From the NCBI RefSeq assembly GCF_022179465.1, contig NZ_BPQV01000016.1, forward strand, positions 1 through 64,000: a stretch of DNA of 64,000 bases. The letters run 5' to 3'. Shown piece by piece: positions 1 through 8,030 of the stretch; the first letter of the stretch is position 1, and every line of letters begins with the position of its first letter. The translations under genes and the position numbers were made by a program. The notes beneath the pieces were generated by a model, which saw nothing but the letters and a program-made list of their open reading frames with translations, made no database searches and had not been told where the DNA came from. The stretch is from Methylobacterium organophilum (GTDB lineage: Bacteria; Pseudomonadota; Alphaproteobacteria; Rhizobiales; Beijerinckiaceae).

Positions 1-155
1 GGCTTCAGAGCGAACCCCTCACCGCGTTCCCTTTTGATCCCCGAGGGGAACCGTCACCCCATGGCTAAGCTTGGCGTCGCGGCTCTGTCAATGCGGTGCC
101 GCCCGCCCCCTCAGTCGCCCTCTCCTATCCCGGGCGAGGGGGCCTCACGCCGCCC
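1..155. other. left-edge region without a convincing gene
   Basis: No convincing gene is seen here. A short imperfect GC-rich palindrome lies near 38-49. The stretch from about 120 to 160 resembles the C/T-rich and G/A-rich palindromic repeat family seen better at 48.2 kb. An ATG at 61 opens a 48-codon frame on the plus strand, but it runs into the 3' end of the ABC gene and has no recognisable content. The segment is best read as the downstream flank of the minus-strand iron operon. Confidence 0.4.
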
Positions 156-1904
156 CTACTCCGCCGCGGCGCGCGGCGTGTCCGGCCGATCCGACGCGAA
201 CTGAGCCGCGTGGAGCCTCCGGTAGTAGCCGCCGGCGGCGAGCAACTCCTCGTGCCGCCCTTCCTCGACGATGCCGCTCTCGGTGACCACGGCGATGCGG
301 TCGGCATGGCGGATCGTGGCGAGGCGGTGGGCGATGACGAGGGTGGTGCGGCCGGCCGCGAGCTCGGTCAGCGCCGCCTGGATGTCCCGCTCGGTCTGGG
401 TGTCGAGGGCGGAGGTCGCCTCGTCGAGGATCAAGATCGGCGGGTTCTTCAGGAAGACCCGGGCGATGGCGAGCCGCTGCTTCTGGCCGCCCGAGAGCTT
501 CACCCCGCGCTCGCCGACCACGGTGTCGAGCCCGTCCGGCAGCCCCGCGATCAGGTCGCCGAGACGGGCGCGCCGCGCCGCCTCCAGGATCTCGGCCTCA
601 CCGGCATCGAGCCGGCCATAGGCGATGTTCTCGCGGATCGTGCCGGCGAACAGGAACACGTCCTGCTGCACGATGCCGATCTGCCCGCGCAGGGAGGCGA
701 GCGTGTAGTCGCGGATGTCGTGCCCGTCGATCGTGATGCGGCCGGCGTCCACCTCGTAGAAGCGCGGGATCAGGGAGCAGAGCGTGGTCTTGCCCGCGCC
801 CGAGGGGCCGACGAGCGCCACCGTCTCGCCCGCCGCGATGGTGAGGCTCAGGTCGCGCAGCACGGGACGGTCCGGGCTGTAGCCGAAGGAAACGGAGTCG
901 AAGCGGATGTCGCCGCGCAGGGCGGGGGCCGCGGTGGCGCCCGGCTGGTCGACGATGTCGGGCGCCGTGCCGAGCAGGCCCATGTAGCGCCGGAAGCCGG
1001 CAATGCCCTTCGGGTAGGTCTCGACCACCGCGCCGATCTTCTCGAGCGGCCGGTAGAACACGCCGACGAGCAGCAGGAAGCCGACGAAGCCGCCGGCGGT
1101 CAGGTCGCCCCGCACCACGAAGGCGGCGCCGCCGAGCAGCACGACGATCTGGACGAGGCGCATACCGAGATAGTTGATCGACAGGCTCGCGGCCATGATC
1201 CGGTAGGCTTCGAGCTTGGTGGCGCGGTACTTCGCGTTGTCGGCGGCGAAGAGGGCGCGTTCATGCGCCTCGTTGGCGAAGGCGCGCACCACGCGCACGC
1301 CGCCCACATTCTCCTCGATGCGGGCGTTGAAGGCGCCGACGCGGCCGTACTGGGCCTGCCAGTTGCGGGTCATGCGCCCGCCGTAGCGCAGCGTCACGAA
1401 GGCGATCACCGGCAGGATCGCCGCCGTCATCAGGGCGAGCGGCGGATGCACCCAGATCATCAGGCCGAAGGCGCCGAACAGCGTCATTACCGCGATGAAC
1501 AGGTCCTCCGGCCCGTGATGGGCGACCTCGCCGATCTCCTCCAGGTCCTTCGTCACCCGGGCGACGAGGTGGCCGGTCTTCTGGCCGTCGTAGAAGCGGA
1601 AGGAGAGCTTCTGCAGGTGATCGAAGGCCCGTGCCCGCATCGTGGTCTCGATGTTGATGCCGAGCACGTGGCCCCAATAGGTGACGACGACCATCAGCCC
1701 GGCATTGGCCACGTAGAGCAGGGCGAGGCCCGCGGCGGCGAGCAGGATCAGGCCCCAGTCCTGCTGCGGCAGCAGGTGGTCGACGAAGGCCTTCACGGCC
1801 AGCGGAAAGCCGAGCTCGAGCAGGCCCGAGAGTACGGCGCAGCCGAAATCGACCAGGAACAGCGTCCGGTGCGGCCGATAATAGGCGAGGAAGGCCTTCA
1901 GCAT
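156..1904 (-). CDS. ABC transporter, fused permease-ATPase (siderophore locus)
   Basis: Exporter-type ABC half-transporter of 582 residues, the normal length for fused proteins of the MsbA/LmrA class. The N-terminal half (about 15-290) is a six-helix membrane domain. The C-terminal half is the ATPase, with Walker A GPSGAGKT at 366-373, signature LSGGQKQR at 470-477, Walker B ILILDEATSALD near 490-501 and the H-loop histidine near 526. It is the last gene of a three-gene minus-strand unit and its ATG overlaps the end of the FhuF-like gene by 7 bases. The context suggests that it moves a siderophore or ferri-siderophore across the inner membrane. Direction cannot be read from sequence, because exporter-fold proteins of the IrtAB type import ferri-siderophores. 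The ATPase call is certain and the substrate is inferred. Confidence 0.9.
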   Translation of the reverse strand: MLKAFLAYYRPHRTLFLVDFGCAVLSGLLELGFPLAVKAFVDHLLPQQDWGLILLAAAGLALLYVANAGLMVVVTYWGHVLGINIETTMRARAFDHLQKLSFRFYDGQKTGHLVARVTKDLEEIGEVAHHGPEDLFIAVMTLFGAFGLMIWVHPPLALMTAAILPVIAFVTLRYGGRMTRNWQAQYGRVGAFNARIEENVGGVRVVRAFANEAHERALFAADNAKYRATKLEAYRIMAASLSINYLGMRLVQIVVLLGGAAFVVRGDLTAGGFVGFLLLVGVFYRPLEKIGAVVETYPKGIAGFRRYMGLLGTAPDIVDQPGATAAPALRGDIRFDSVSFGYSPDRPVLRDLSLTIAAGETVALVGPSGAGKTTLCSLIPRFYEVDAGRITIDGHDIRDYTLASLRGQIGIVQQDVFLFAGTIRENIAYGRLDAGEAEILEAARRARLGDLIAGLPDGLDTVVGERGVKLSGGQKQRLAIARVFLKNPPILILDEATSALDTQTERDIQAALTELAAGRTTLVIAHRLATIRHADRIAVVTESGIVEEGRHEELLAAGGYYRRLHAAQFASDRPDTPRAAAE

Positions 1905-2635
1905 CGGGGCGGATCAGGCTTCTGGGCGTGTTCGAGGGGGCAGAGCGACCCGCAGGAGGGAACGCCCGGCAGGCGGTGGCGCAGGCAGCAGGTGCGCCGC
2001 CGGCAGCCGGAGTCGCCTGGGCGCAAGGCCTGCGCCAGGGGGCTTCTAGGGCAGACCGGCCCGGCGCACCAACCGAGGCAGGCGGCGATCTCGGCGCAAG
2101 CGGGGCTGTCCGTCTCGCCGAGCTCCCGCGCCACGTAGTCGAAGATCACCGCGGCATTGCCCCAGAGCACCCGGGGGGCGAGGCCGCCCTGGGCTTGGCA
2201 CAGGGCCACGAAGGGCTGCAGATGCGCCTCGACGAGGCCCGCCAGGCCGCTCCGCGGGCAGGGTGCGGCGCTGGGATCGTCGCCGAGCCGGTCCGGGTCC
2301 ACGAGGAGGCGGGCGGGGCGGCCGGCCGCGTCGAGCTCGAGGCTGGTCTCGTCGAAGGCCAGCGGCAGGGGGCGGCCGAGGCGCATCAGGGCGGTCAGGG
2401 CCGGGGTCGCCAGGGTCGCGAGGTAGAACTGGCTCCAGTAGGAGACCAGGGCGCGGCGGTCGAGGCTCCCGCAGGCGCCGCAGCGGGCGCCGAAGGCCGA
2501 GAGCGTCGCCTCGAACACGGCCGGATCGCGCAGGGCGGAGAGGGGCCGCGCCTCCGGCCCGCCGGGACCGGCGGCGACGCCGTCGCGATAGGCGCTGAGC
2601 GAGGCGGGAACCTGCGCGGCGACCTCCGGGATCAT
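1898..2635 (-). CDS. FhuF-like siderophore-iron reductase, Fe-S protein
   Basis: Predicted cytoplasmic ferric-siderophore reductase of 245 residues. FhuF-family enzymes release iron from imported siderophores by reducing Fe(III) with a [2Fe-2S] cluster bound by four C-terminal cysteines. Here C216, C217, C228 and C232 are visible, giving the spacing CC-x10-C-x3-C. The classical FhuF motif ends C-x2-C, so the last pair has one extra residue. The start is the ATG at 2635, which overlaps the TGA of the upstream MFS gene (ATGA), showing translational coupling. Placement between a permease and an ABC protein supports the role. The family call is fairly secure; the actual siderophore is unknown. 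Confidence 0.85.
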   Translation of the reverse strand: MIPEVAAQVPASLSAYRDGVAAGPGGPEARPLSALRDPAVFEATLSAFGARCGACGSLDRRALVSYWSQFYLATLATPALTALMRLGRPLPLAFDETSLELDAAGRPARLLVDPDRLGDDPSAAPCPRSGLAGLVEAHLQPFVALCQAQGGLAPRVLWGNAAVIFDYVARELGETDSPACAEIAACLGWCAGPVCPRSPLAQALRPGDSGCRRRTCCLRHRLPGVPSCGSLCPLEHAQKPDPPRC

Positions 2636-3963
2636 CGCGGCTCCGCCCGGTCGGCTTGCGGGGTGCGCGCCACGCAGAGGGCCAGCCACGCCACCGCGGC
2701 GGCGTAGAGCGGCATCGTCGCCGCGAAGTAGCCCGGCCAGCCGGCCCAGCCGGCCAGCGCCGGTGCGGCCACCCGCAGGGGCATCGCCGCGAAGAAGGCC
2801 GCCCCGAACAGCAGGGCGTAGTCGGTGGCCGGCCGCGGCCCCTGCGCCCAACGGTAGATCATGTTGAACACCGGCACGCCGAGGATCCCACCGCAGACGA
2901 AGTTCAGGACGGTCGCGCACACCGCCGGGCCGGCTGCGCCGACGGCGCAGGCGCCGGCCATCAGGCCTCCCGAGGCGAGGACGCCCAGGCCGCCGAGCAC
3001 GATCAGCCGGACGGTCCCGAACCGGGCGACGAGGGCGCCGGCCACCAGTGCCATGACGAGGTTGATTCCCGGCAGGACCGTTCCGGTCAGGAAGCCGACC
3101 TCCCCGAGCGTCACGCCGAGATCGAGCAGGGCCAGGGTGTTGGGGCCGGAGAGGAGATAGGCTGCGGCGAAATAGGCGCCGAGCGCGAGGATCCGCACCA
3201 GGAGGGCACGCAGACGCGCGAGGGAGCCCGACCAGCGCTCTGGGGCGCGGCCGGCCCCCTGCAGGCGCGCCTCCGGGTAGCGCAGGATCGGGAGCAGGCA
3301 GAGGGCATCGAGGCCGGCGCAGCCCAGAACCGCGAGGCGCCAGCCGAGGCTGTCGTAGGCCCCCACCAGAACGCCGACGCCGAGGATGCCGCCCAGGGAA
3401 GCCCCGCACAGCTTGGCGGAGGCGACGAAGGCCCGCTGCTCCGCGGGTACCGTCTCGACGACCAGCGCCTCCAGGGCGATGTCCATGCTCGCGATGCAGG
3501 TGCAGGCGGCGATCGCCAGCGCCAGGAGCGCGGCCAGGGGCCAGTGCTCGCCGAAGCTGAGGACGATGAGCAGGGCGATCGTCATCCCCTGCGTCGCGAC
3601 GATCCAGCCGATCCGGTGGCCGAGGACGGGCAGGCGGACCCGATCCAGTAGCGTCGCCCAGAGGAAGGTGAGCCCCACGGGCAGGTTGATGAGCTGGAGC
3701 AGGCCGACCTCGGCCAGATCCAGGCCGCGCGCCCGCAGGATCAGCGGCGCCCCGCCGGAGAGGAAGCCGAGCGTGGCGCCGAAGGTCATGTAGAGGCAGA
3801 AGAACGGGGCCAGCGGGCGCAGGGCTGCGAACGCGGTTTCCACGCGCGCGCCGCCCCCGATCGCCGAGAGGCCCGTCATCGCGGGGAGGGGCCACCGCCC
3901 CTGCAAGGACAGGCAGGCCGGCCCGCGTCGCGGGCCGGCCACGCTCCCGGGTGCTGCAGGCAT
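2632..3963 (-). CDS. MFS transporter, probable siderophore permease (RhtX/FptX type)
   Basis: Twelve-helix major facilitator protein of up to 443 residues. Hydrophobic segments run from about residue 47 to the C-terminus, with loop motifs typical of MFS carriers. As first gene of the MFS-FhuF-ABC unit it most resembles the RhtX/FptX group, single-component inner-membrane permeases for ferri-siderophores such as rhizobactin and pyochelin. The start is uncertain. The ATG at 3963 directly abuts an AT-rich promoter-like stretch and has no Shine-Dalgarno. The ATG at 3879 would remove 28 residues of low-complexity, non-hydrophobic sequence and leave an 84-base leader, but its ribosome site is also weak. 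The substrate is inferred from neighbours only. Confidence 0.85.
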   Translation of the reverse strand: MPAAPGSVAGPRRGPACLSLQGRWPLPAMTGLSAIGGGARVETAFAALRPLAPFFCLYMTFGATLGFLSGGAPLILRARGLDLAEVGLLQLINLPVGLTFLWATLLDRVRLPVLGHRIGWIVATQGMTIALLIVLSFGEHWPLAALLALAIAACTCIASMDIALEALVVETVPAEQRAFVASAKLCGASLGGILGVGVLVGAYDSLGWRLAVLGCAGLDALCLLPILRYPEARLQGAGRAPERWSGSLARLRALLVRILALGAYFAAAYLLSGPNTLALLDLGVTLGEVGFLTGTVLPGINLVMALVAGALVARFGTVRLIVLGGLGVLASGGLMAGACAVGAAGPAVCATVLNFVCGGILGVPVFNMIYRWAQGPRPATDYALLFGAAFFAAMPLRVAAPALAGWAGWPGYFAATMPLYAAAVAWLALCVARTPQADRAEPR

Positions 3964-3967
3964 CGAT

Positions 3968-3983
3968 AGTTTATAATCAAACT
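3968..3983. promoter_or_regulatory. AT-rich inverted repeat upstream of iron operon
   Basis: A 5-bp inverted repeat, AGTTT-N6-AAACT, sits in an AT-rich patch immediately upstream of the MFS gene and overlaps a TATAAA-like -10 candidate read on the minus strand. The surrounding DNA is very GC-rich, so the patch stands out. Iron regulators of alphaproteobacteria (Irr, RirA, Fur-like) bind AT-rich dyads, but this sequence does not exactly match a consensus I can quote. Operator function is an inference. Confidence 0.3.
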
Positions 3984-4216
3984 AAACTGTTGTTCTGCTT
4001 CACTTTTCCCGCTTAGCCCAAGGGGCGCTCCCGCTCAACCCGGGCCGTCGCCGTCCTGCCGGATCTGCCGTCCCGTCCGCCTCGCCGAAGCCCCGAGCCA
4101 GAGCGGCGCGACAACCGCGCTGCGACACGGTGCCCGCTCCGCGCATCCGAAAAGAACGGGACGCATCGGCATGCCGACGCGTTGCCCCGGCGAATTCCCT
4201 TCTCGGAGCATGCAGA

Positions 4217-5422
4217 ATGACGAGAGCCGCCATCGCCCGCGCGGGGCTGGGCATGATCCTGATGTCCGGCGTCATGGCCGTGGCCGGTCCCGCCTCGGCC
4301 CAGGAGCCCGCCTCCGGGCAGGGCCGCCTGACCCAGGTGGCGCGCTTCGAGCATCAGGTCACCGGCGTCACCGTCGCGCGGGACGGGCGCATCTTCGTCA
4401 ATTTCCCGCGTTGGAGCGAGGATGCCCCTGTCTCCGTGGCGGAACTGAAGGACGGCAAGCCCGTGGCCTATCCGGATGCGGAGTGGAATGCCTGGCGCAA
4501 CGCCCGCAAGGACGAGGTCGACCCCAAGACCCATTTCGTCTGCGTGCAGAGCGTGGTCGCGGACGGGCAGGACCGCCTCTGGGTGGTGGACGCTGCCGCG
4601 CCCGCCATGGCGCATGTGGTCAAGGATGGGCCGAAGCTCGTCGGGATCGACCTGAAGACCAACACGGTGATCAAGACGATTCCCTTCGACACCAGCACGG
4701 TGATGCAGGCCTCCTACCTCAACGACGTGCGGATCTCGCCGGATGGGAAGACCGCCTATCTCACCGATTCCGGCGCCGAGGGGGCCCTGATCGTCGTGGA
4801 CATCGACAGCGGCTCGGCCAGGCGCGTGCTCTCGGGACATGCCTCGACCATGCCCGACACGAGCGTGACTGTGAGCTACGACGGTGCCCCGCTGCGCCGG
4901 CCGGATGGGCGGGGCGTGGAATTCGCGGCCGACGGCATCGCCCTCTCGGGCGACGGCAAGACGCTGTACTGGCAGGCGATCAAGGGCAAGACGCTCTACA
5001 GCCTGCCGACCGATGCCCTCACCGGCTGGGCCGCTTCGTCGGTGGTGCCGGAGATGCTCACCGACAGGACCCTGGACGCCAAGATCGTCCGGGTGGGCGA
5101 GAACGGGCCGGCGGACGGCCTGCTGATCTCCCGGCACGACGGGCGGATGTACGTGACCTCGCCCCAGGACGACGCGGTGAAGGTGCGCGACCTCTCCGGC
5201 AGCGGCACGGGTCTGACGACGCTCCTCCAGGATTCCCGACTGCGCTGGCCGGACACCTTCGGCGAGGGACCGGATGGCACGATCTACCTGACGACGTCGC
5301 ACATCCAGGATTCGGCGGATTACAAGCCCGGTGCGCCGATCAGCCTGCCGACGGAACTCTGGGCCATCAAGCCGCTTCCGGGCGAGGCGACCGGCTCCAC
5401 ACGCCCGGGGCCCGCCCGCTGA
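4217..5422 (+). CDS. secreted Yellow/major royal jelly protein-family beta-propeller
   Basis: Predicted exported protein of 401 residues. The signal peptide is clear (MTRAAIARAG at the start, cleavage after the ASA of PASAQ). The mature part resembles the MRJP/Yellow family. It has a conserved early block containing NFPRW, a long segment with VVDAAAPAMA and the DVRISPDGKTAYLTDSG strand repeat, then LYWQAIKG and DALTGW. These are six-bladed propellers related to SMP-30/lactonases, with unknown substrates in bacteria. The start chosen is the ATG at 4217, with GGAG 9 bases upstream; an in-frame ATG at 4130 would add a non-signal extension. The gene stands alone between the iron operon and convergent rmlA. 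Confidence 0.8.
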   Translation: MTRAAIARAGLGMILMSGVMAVAGPASAQEPASGQGRLTQVARFEHQVTGVTVARDGRIFVNFPRWSEDAPVSVAELKDGKPVAYPDAEWNAWRNARKDEVDPKTHFVCVQSVVADGQDRLWVVDAAAPAMAHVVKDGPKLVGIDLKTNTVIKTIPFDTSTVMQASYLNDVRISPDGKTAYLTDSGAEGALIVVDIDSGSARRVLSGHASTMPDTSVTVSYDGAPLRRPDGRGVEFAADGIALSGDGKTLYWQAIKGKTLYSLPTDALTGWAASSVVPEMLTDRTLDAKIVRVGENGPADGLLISRHDGRMYVTSPQDDAVKVRDLSGSGTGLTTLLQDSRLRWPDTFGEGPDGTIYLTTSHIQDSADYKPGAPISLPTELWAIKPLPGEATGSTRPGPAR

Positions 5423-5479
5423 CATCGCTTCCTGACATCGTTCGCGGGGCCGCTTCGGGCCGGGCGGGCGGCGGCCCGC

Positions 5480-6499
5480 TCAGCCCGGCAGGGAGGCCTG
5501 CTTCACCCAGTCGAAGGCGTCGCTGCGCGGCAGTTGCACCGGCGGCTGCACGGGAGGCGGCGTCTCGGCCGGGGCCTCCCGCTCGACCCGACGGGGGGAG
5601 TCCATGATCAGGCGGAACGCGTCCCCGGCGGGTTCCTCGCGCGCCAGCCGAAGCAGGTTCTGTCCGTAGGGCGTCTTGGCGAAGAGCTCGCCGCGGGCGA
5701 GCAACTGCTCGTGGGTGATGAAGTTCTGAAGGTAGGCGATTTCCTCCAGGCAGGCGACCTGAAGGCCCTGCCGGCGCTGCAGCGTGCGCACGAACTCGCC
5801 GGCTTCCAGCAGGCTGTCATGCGTGCCCGTGTCGAGCCAGGCATAGCCGCGGGAGAGCTGCTCGACGTGGAGCTGCCGGCGTTCGAGATAGATCTGGTTC
5901 ACGGTGGTGATCTCGAGCTCGCCTCGGGCCGAGGGCCGCACCTGGGCGGCGATGTCGAGCACCTGGTTGTCGTAAACGTAGAGGCCCGTCACCGCCCAGT
6001 TGCTCTCCGGGCGCCGGGGCTTCTCGACGAGCTTTCTCGGACGGCCCTGCTGGTCCAGGGTCACGACGCCGTAGGCCTCGGGGCCATCGACATAATAGGC
6101 GAAGACCGTGGCGCCCCGCTTCCGGGCGACCGCCCGGGCGAGCAGGTCGCGCAGGCCTGCGCCGAAGAACAGGTTGTCGCCGAGCACCAGGGCGACGTCG
6201 TCGGTCCCGACGAAGTCGCGCCCGATCAGGAAGGCCTGGGCCAAGCCCTCGGGCCGCGGCTGCACCGCGTAGGTGAAGTTCAGGCCGAACTGCTCGCCGC
6301 TGCCGAGAAGGCGCTGGTAGCTGTCGAGATGCTCGGGCGCGGAGATGATCAGGATCTCGCGGATGCCGGCGAGCATCAGCACCGAGATCGGATAGTAGAT
6401 CATCGGCTTGTCGTAGACCGGCAGCAACTGCTTGTTGATGGCGAGCGTGGCCGGGTGCAGCCGCGTGCCGGAGCCGCCGGCGAGGACGATGCCCTTCAT
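5480..6499 (-). CDS. rmlA: glucose-1-phosphate thymidylyltransferase
   Basis: Makes dTDP-glucose from glucose-1-phosphate and dTTP, the first step towards dTDP-rhamnose and other dTDP-deoxysugars of surface polysaccharide. The N-terminus carries the nucleotide-binding signature GGSGTRLHP; the family blocks YYPISVLMLAGIREILII and WLDTGTHDSLLEA follow. The protein is 339 residues while RmlA is usually about 290. The surplus is a proline-rich C-terminal tail from about residue 295 (ETPPPVQPPVQLP). No rmlB, rmlC or rmlD is adjacent, so the rest of the pathway must lie elsewhere. It is the last gene in a minus-strand run, 97 bases after the flavoprotein gene. Confidence 0.93.
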   Translation of the reverse strand: MKGIVLAGGSGTRLHPATLAINKQLLPVYDKPMIYYPISVLMLAGIREILIISAPEHLDSYQRLLGSGEQFGLNFTYAVQPRPEGLAQAFLIGRDFVGTDDVALVLGDNLFFGAGLRDLLARAVARKRGATVFAYYVDGPEAYGVVTLDQQGRPRKLVEKPRRPESNWAVTGLYVYDNQVLDIAAQVRPSARGELEITTVNQIYLERRQLHVEQLSRGYAWLDTGTHDSLLEAGEFVRTLQRRQGLQVACLEEIAYLQNFITHEQLLARGELFAKTPYGQNLLRLAREEPAGDAFRLIMDSPRRVEREAPAETPPPVQPPVQLPRSDAFDWVKQASLPG

Positions 6500-6596
6500 G
6501 GCGCGATGATCTCCTGCTCCTGTCCCTGGGACGCTTGCGATCCCGCCGGGCGGCGGCCCGATGGCCCCGTCCGGCCTCCGTTCTGTTCCCCCGACC

Positions 6597-8030
6597 TCAG
6601 CGTGCGGCGACGACGGGCGTGCCCAGCTCGGTCGGGGCGATGATCGGGGCCGCGGTCGGCCAGCCGACCAGGGCGTCCTCCGCGACGGTCGCCGGAACGG
6701 AGGCGGGCGCGGTGGCGACGAGGTTGTCGATGAGCATGGCGCCGACGGCGGTCTGCCAGAGCCAGAGCCCGTTCGCCTGGCCGACGAAGCTCGGTTCGCC
6801 GCCGAACGTGCCCTGCGGCTTGAAGCCGGCGGCAAGCCCGATCCCGAAGACGCCGCCGACGGGGCGTCCCTCGGTGTCGAGCACCTGGCAGGCCCCGTCC
6901 ACCGCCGGTGCGGAGGAGGTGGTTCCCATGAGGCGGATCGGCGCGCCGCTGCTGTCCGACAGGAGGAGCAGCCGCGGCCGGTAGCCCAGTGCCGCGACGA
7001 TGACGTCGGCCTCATCCAGGGTTCTGCGCGCCGCGGCGAGGGTGCCGGGCTCGATCAGGGTCGGGACGACCCGCGGTTCCCCGGGCCGCCCCCCGATCCG
7101 CTTCACGTTCATCACGAGATCGCGGGAATCGGTCCGGAACCCGGCGAAGCGATAGACGAAGCCGCTGACCGGGCAGATGTCCTGCGGGCCGAACTCGGTA
7201 TAGCCCTCGTCGAGGGCTGCCTGGGCGGAGGGGTAGAACACGCGCAGCGGCCGCCGGTGCAGCAGCGCGATGCTGCCCGGCTGGCTCGTCTCGGCCGGCA
7301 GCGCCTTCAGGAGCAGGGCTGCGGTGGCGACCGCGCTCGTGCTTCCGCCGACGATGGCGATGCGGGGCCGGGCCCGGCCCCGCAGGAGCGCGGCGACGCG
7401 GGCGATGCCGCCCGTGCGCAGCACCTCGTCGGATTGCAGGACCTTGCCCGCATAGGTCGGCAGCAGGGGCGCGTTGGCGACCCGCTCCTCGTAGAGGCGG
7501 GCGAGATCCTGCCCGCCGCCGGTGGCGAGGAGCAGCGTGTCCGACACGATCTCGTGGGTGGTGCCGACCGCCTTGCTGCGGATCTCGGTGTGCCATTGCC
7601 CGTCGCCGTCCCGGTGGGCGCCGGTCGCCTCGTGGTTGACGAGGACCACGCCGCCCGCTTCCAGGATGGCCCGGTGCAGGATCTCGCCGATGAGCGCCAT
7701 GAAGGCGCCGGCCTTCTCCAGGGGGATCGCGCCCTTCCCGTAGCCGCGCAGCTCCCGGCAGAGCGGGTGGTCGATGAGCGCCCCGAGCCGCGGGTCGGCA
7801 TGGCCGGTCACGGCCGTGAGGAAGGTCTCTGCCGTGCTGTCCGACCAGATGGCGTAGTTCCCCAGTCGTCCGGCGCCGATGGCCGGCCCAGCCTCGATGA
7901 CGGCCACGCCGCCGGCCAGGAACGCGTCGAGGCGTCCGTCGCGCGAGGCGGCGACGAGGGGCGCCAGGGCGGCGGGGCCGCCTCCGACGATCGTGGTGCG
8001 GAAGGGCGCCCTTGGCGCTCGCCCGGCCAT
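6597..8030 (-). CDS. FAD/NAD(P)-binding flavoprotein, N-hydroxylase-like
   Basis: Flavoprotein of 477 residues with two dinucleotide folds: an N-terminal FAD site (VGGGPAALAPL, about residues 14-24) and a central NAD(P) site (IVGGSTSAVATA). The layout resembles class B flavin monooxygenases and amine N-hydroxylases of the IucD/PvdA type, although activity is not proven by sequence. Its ATG at 8030 overlaps the TGA of the upstream DegT aminotransferase (TGATG), so the two are translated together. That suggests the flavoprotein acts on the amine the aminotransferase makes, possibly a nucleotide-linked amino sugar given RmlA downstream. A simple oxidoreductase role remains possible. Confidence 0.7.
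   Translation of the reverse strand: MAGRAPRAPFRTTIVGGGPAALAPLVAASRDGRLDAFLAGGVAVIEAGPAIGAGRLGNYAIWSDSTAETFLTAVTGHADPRLGALIDHPLCRELRGYGKGAIPLEKAGAFMALIGEILHRAILEAGGVVLVNHEATGAHRDGDGQWHTEIRSKAVGTTHEIVSDTLLLATGGGQDLARLYEERVANAPLLPTYAGKVLQSDEVLRTGGIARVAALLRGRARPRIAIVGGSTSAVATAALLLKALPAETSQPGSIALLHRRPLRVFYPSAQAALDEGYTEFGPQDICPVSGFVYRFAGFRTDSRDLVMNVKRIGGRPGEPRVVPTLIEPGTLAAARRTLDEADVIVAALGYRPRLLLLSDSSGAPIRLMGTTSSAPAVDGACQVLDTEGRPVGGVFGIGLAAGFKPQGTFGGEPSFVGQANGLWLWQTAVGAMLIDNLVATAPASVPATVAEDALVGWPTAAPIIAPTELGTPVVAAR

Noticed and set aside
96-2138. 680-codon plus-strand frame opposite the ABC gene
   Set aside because: Antisense of a clear ABC transporter; the product is Gly/Asp/Glu/His-rich without recognisable domains.
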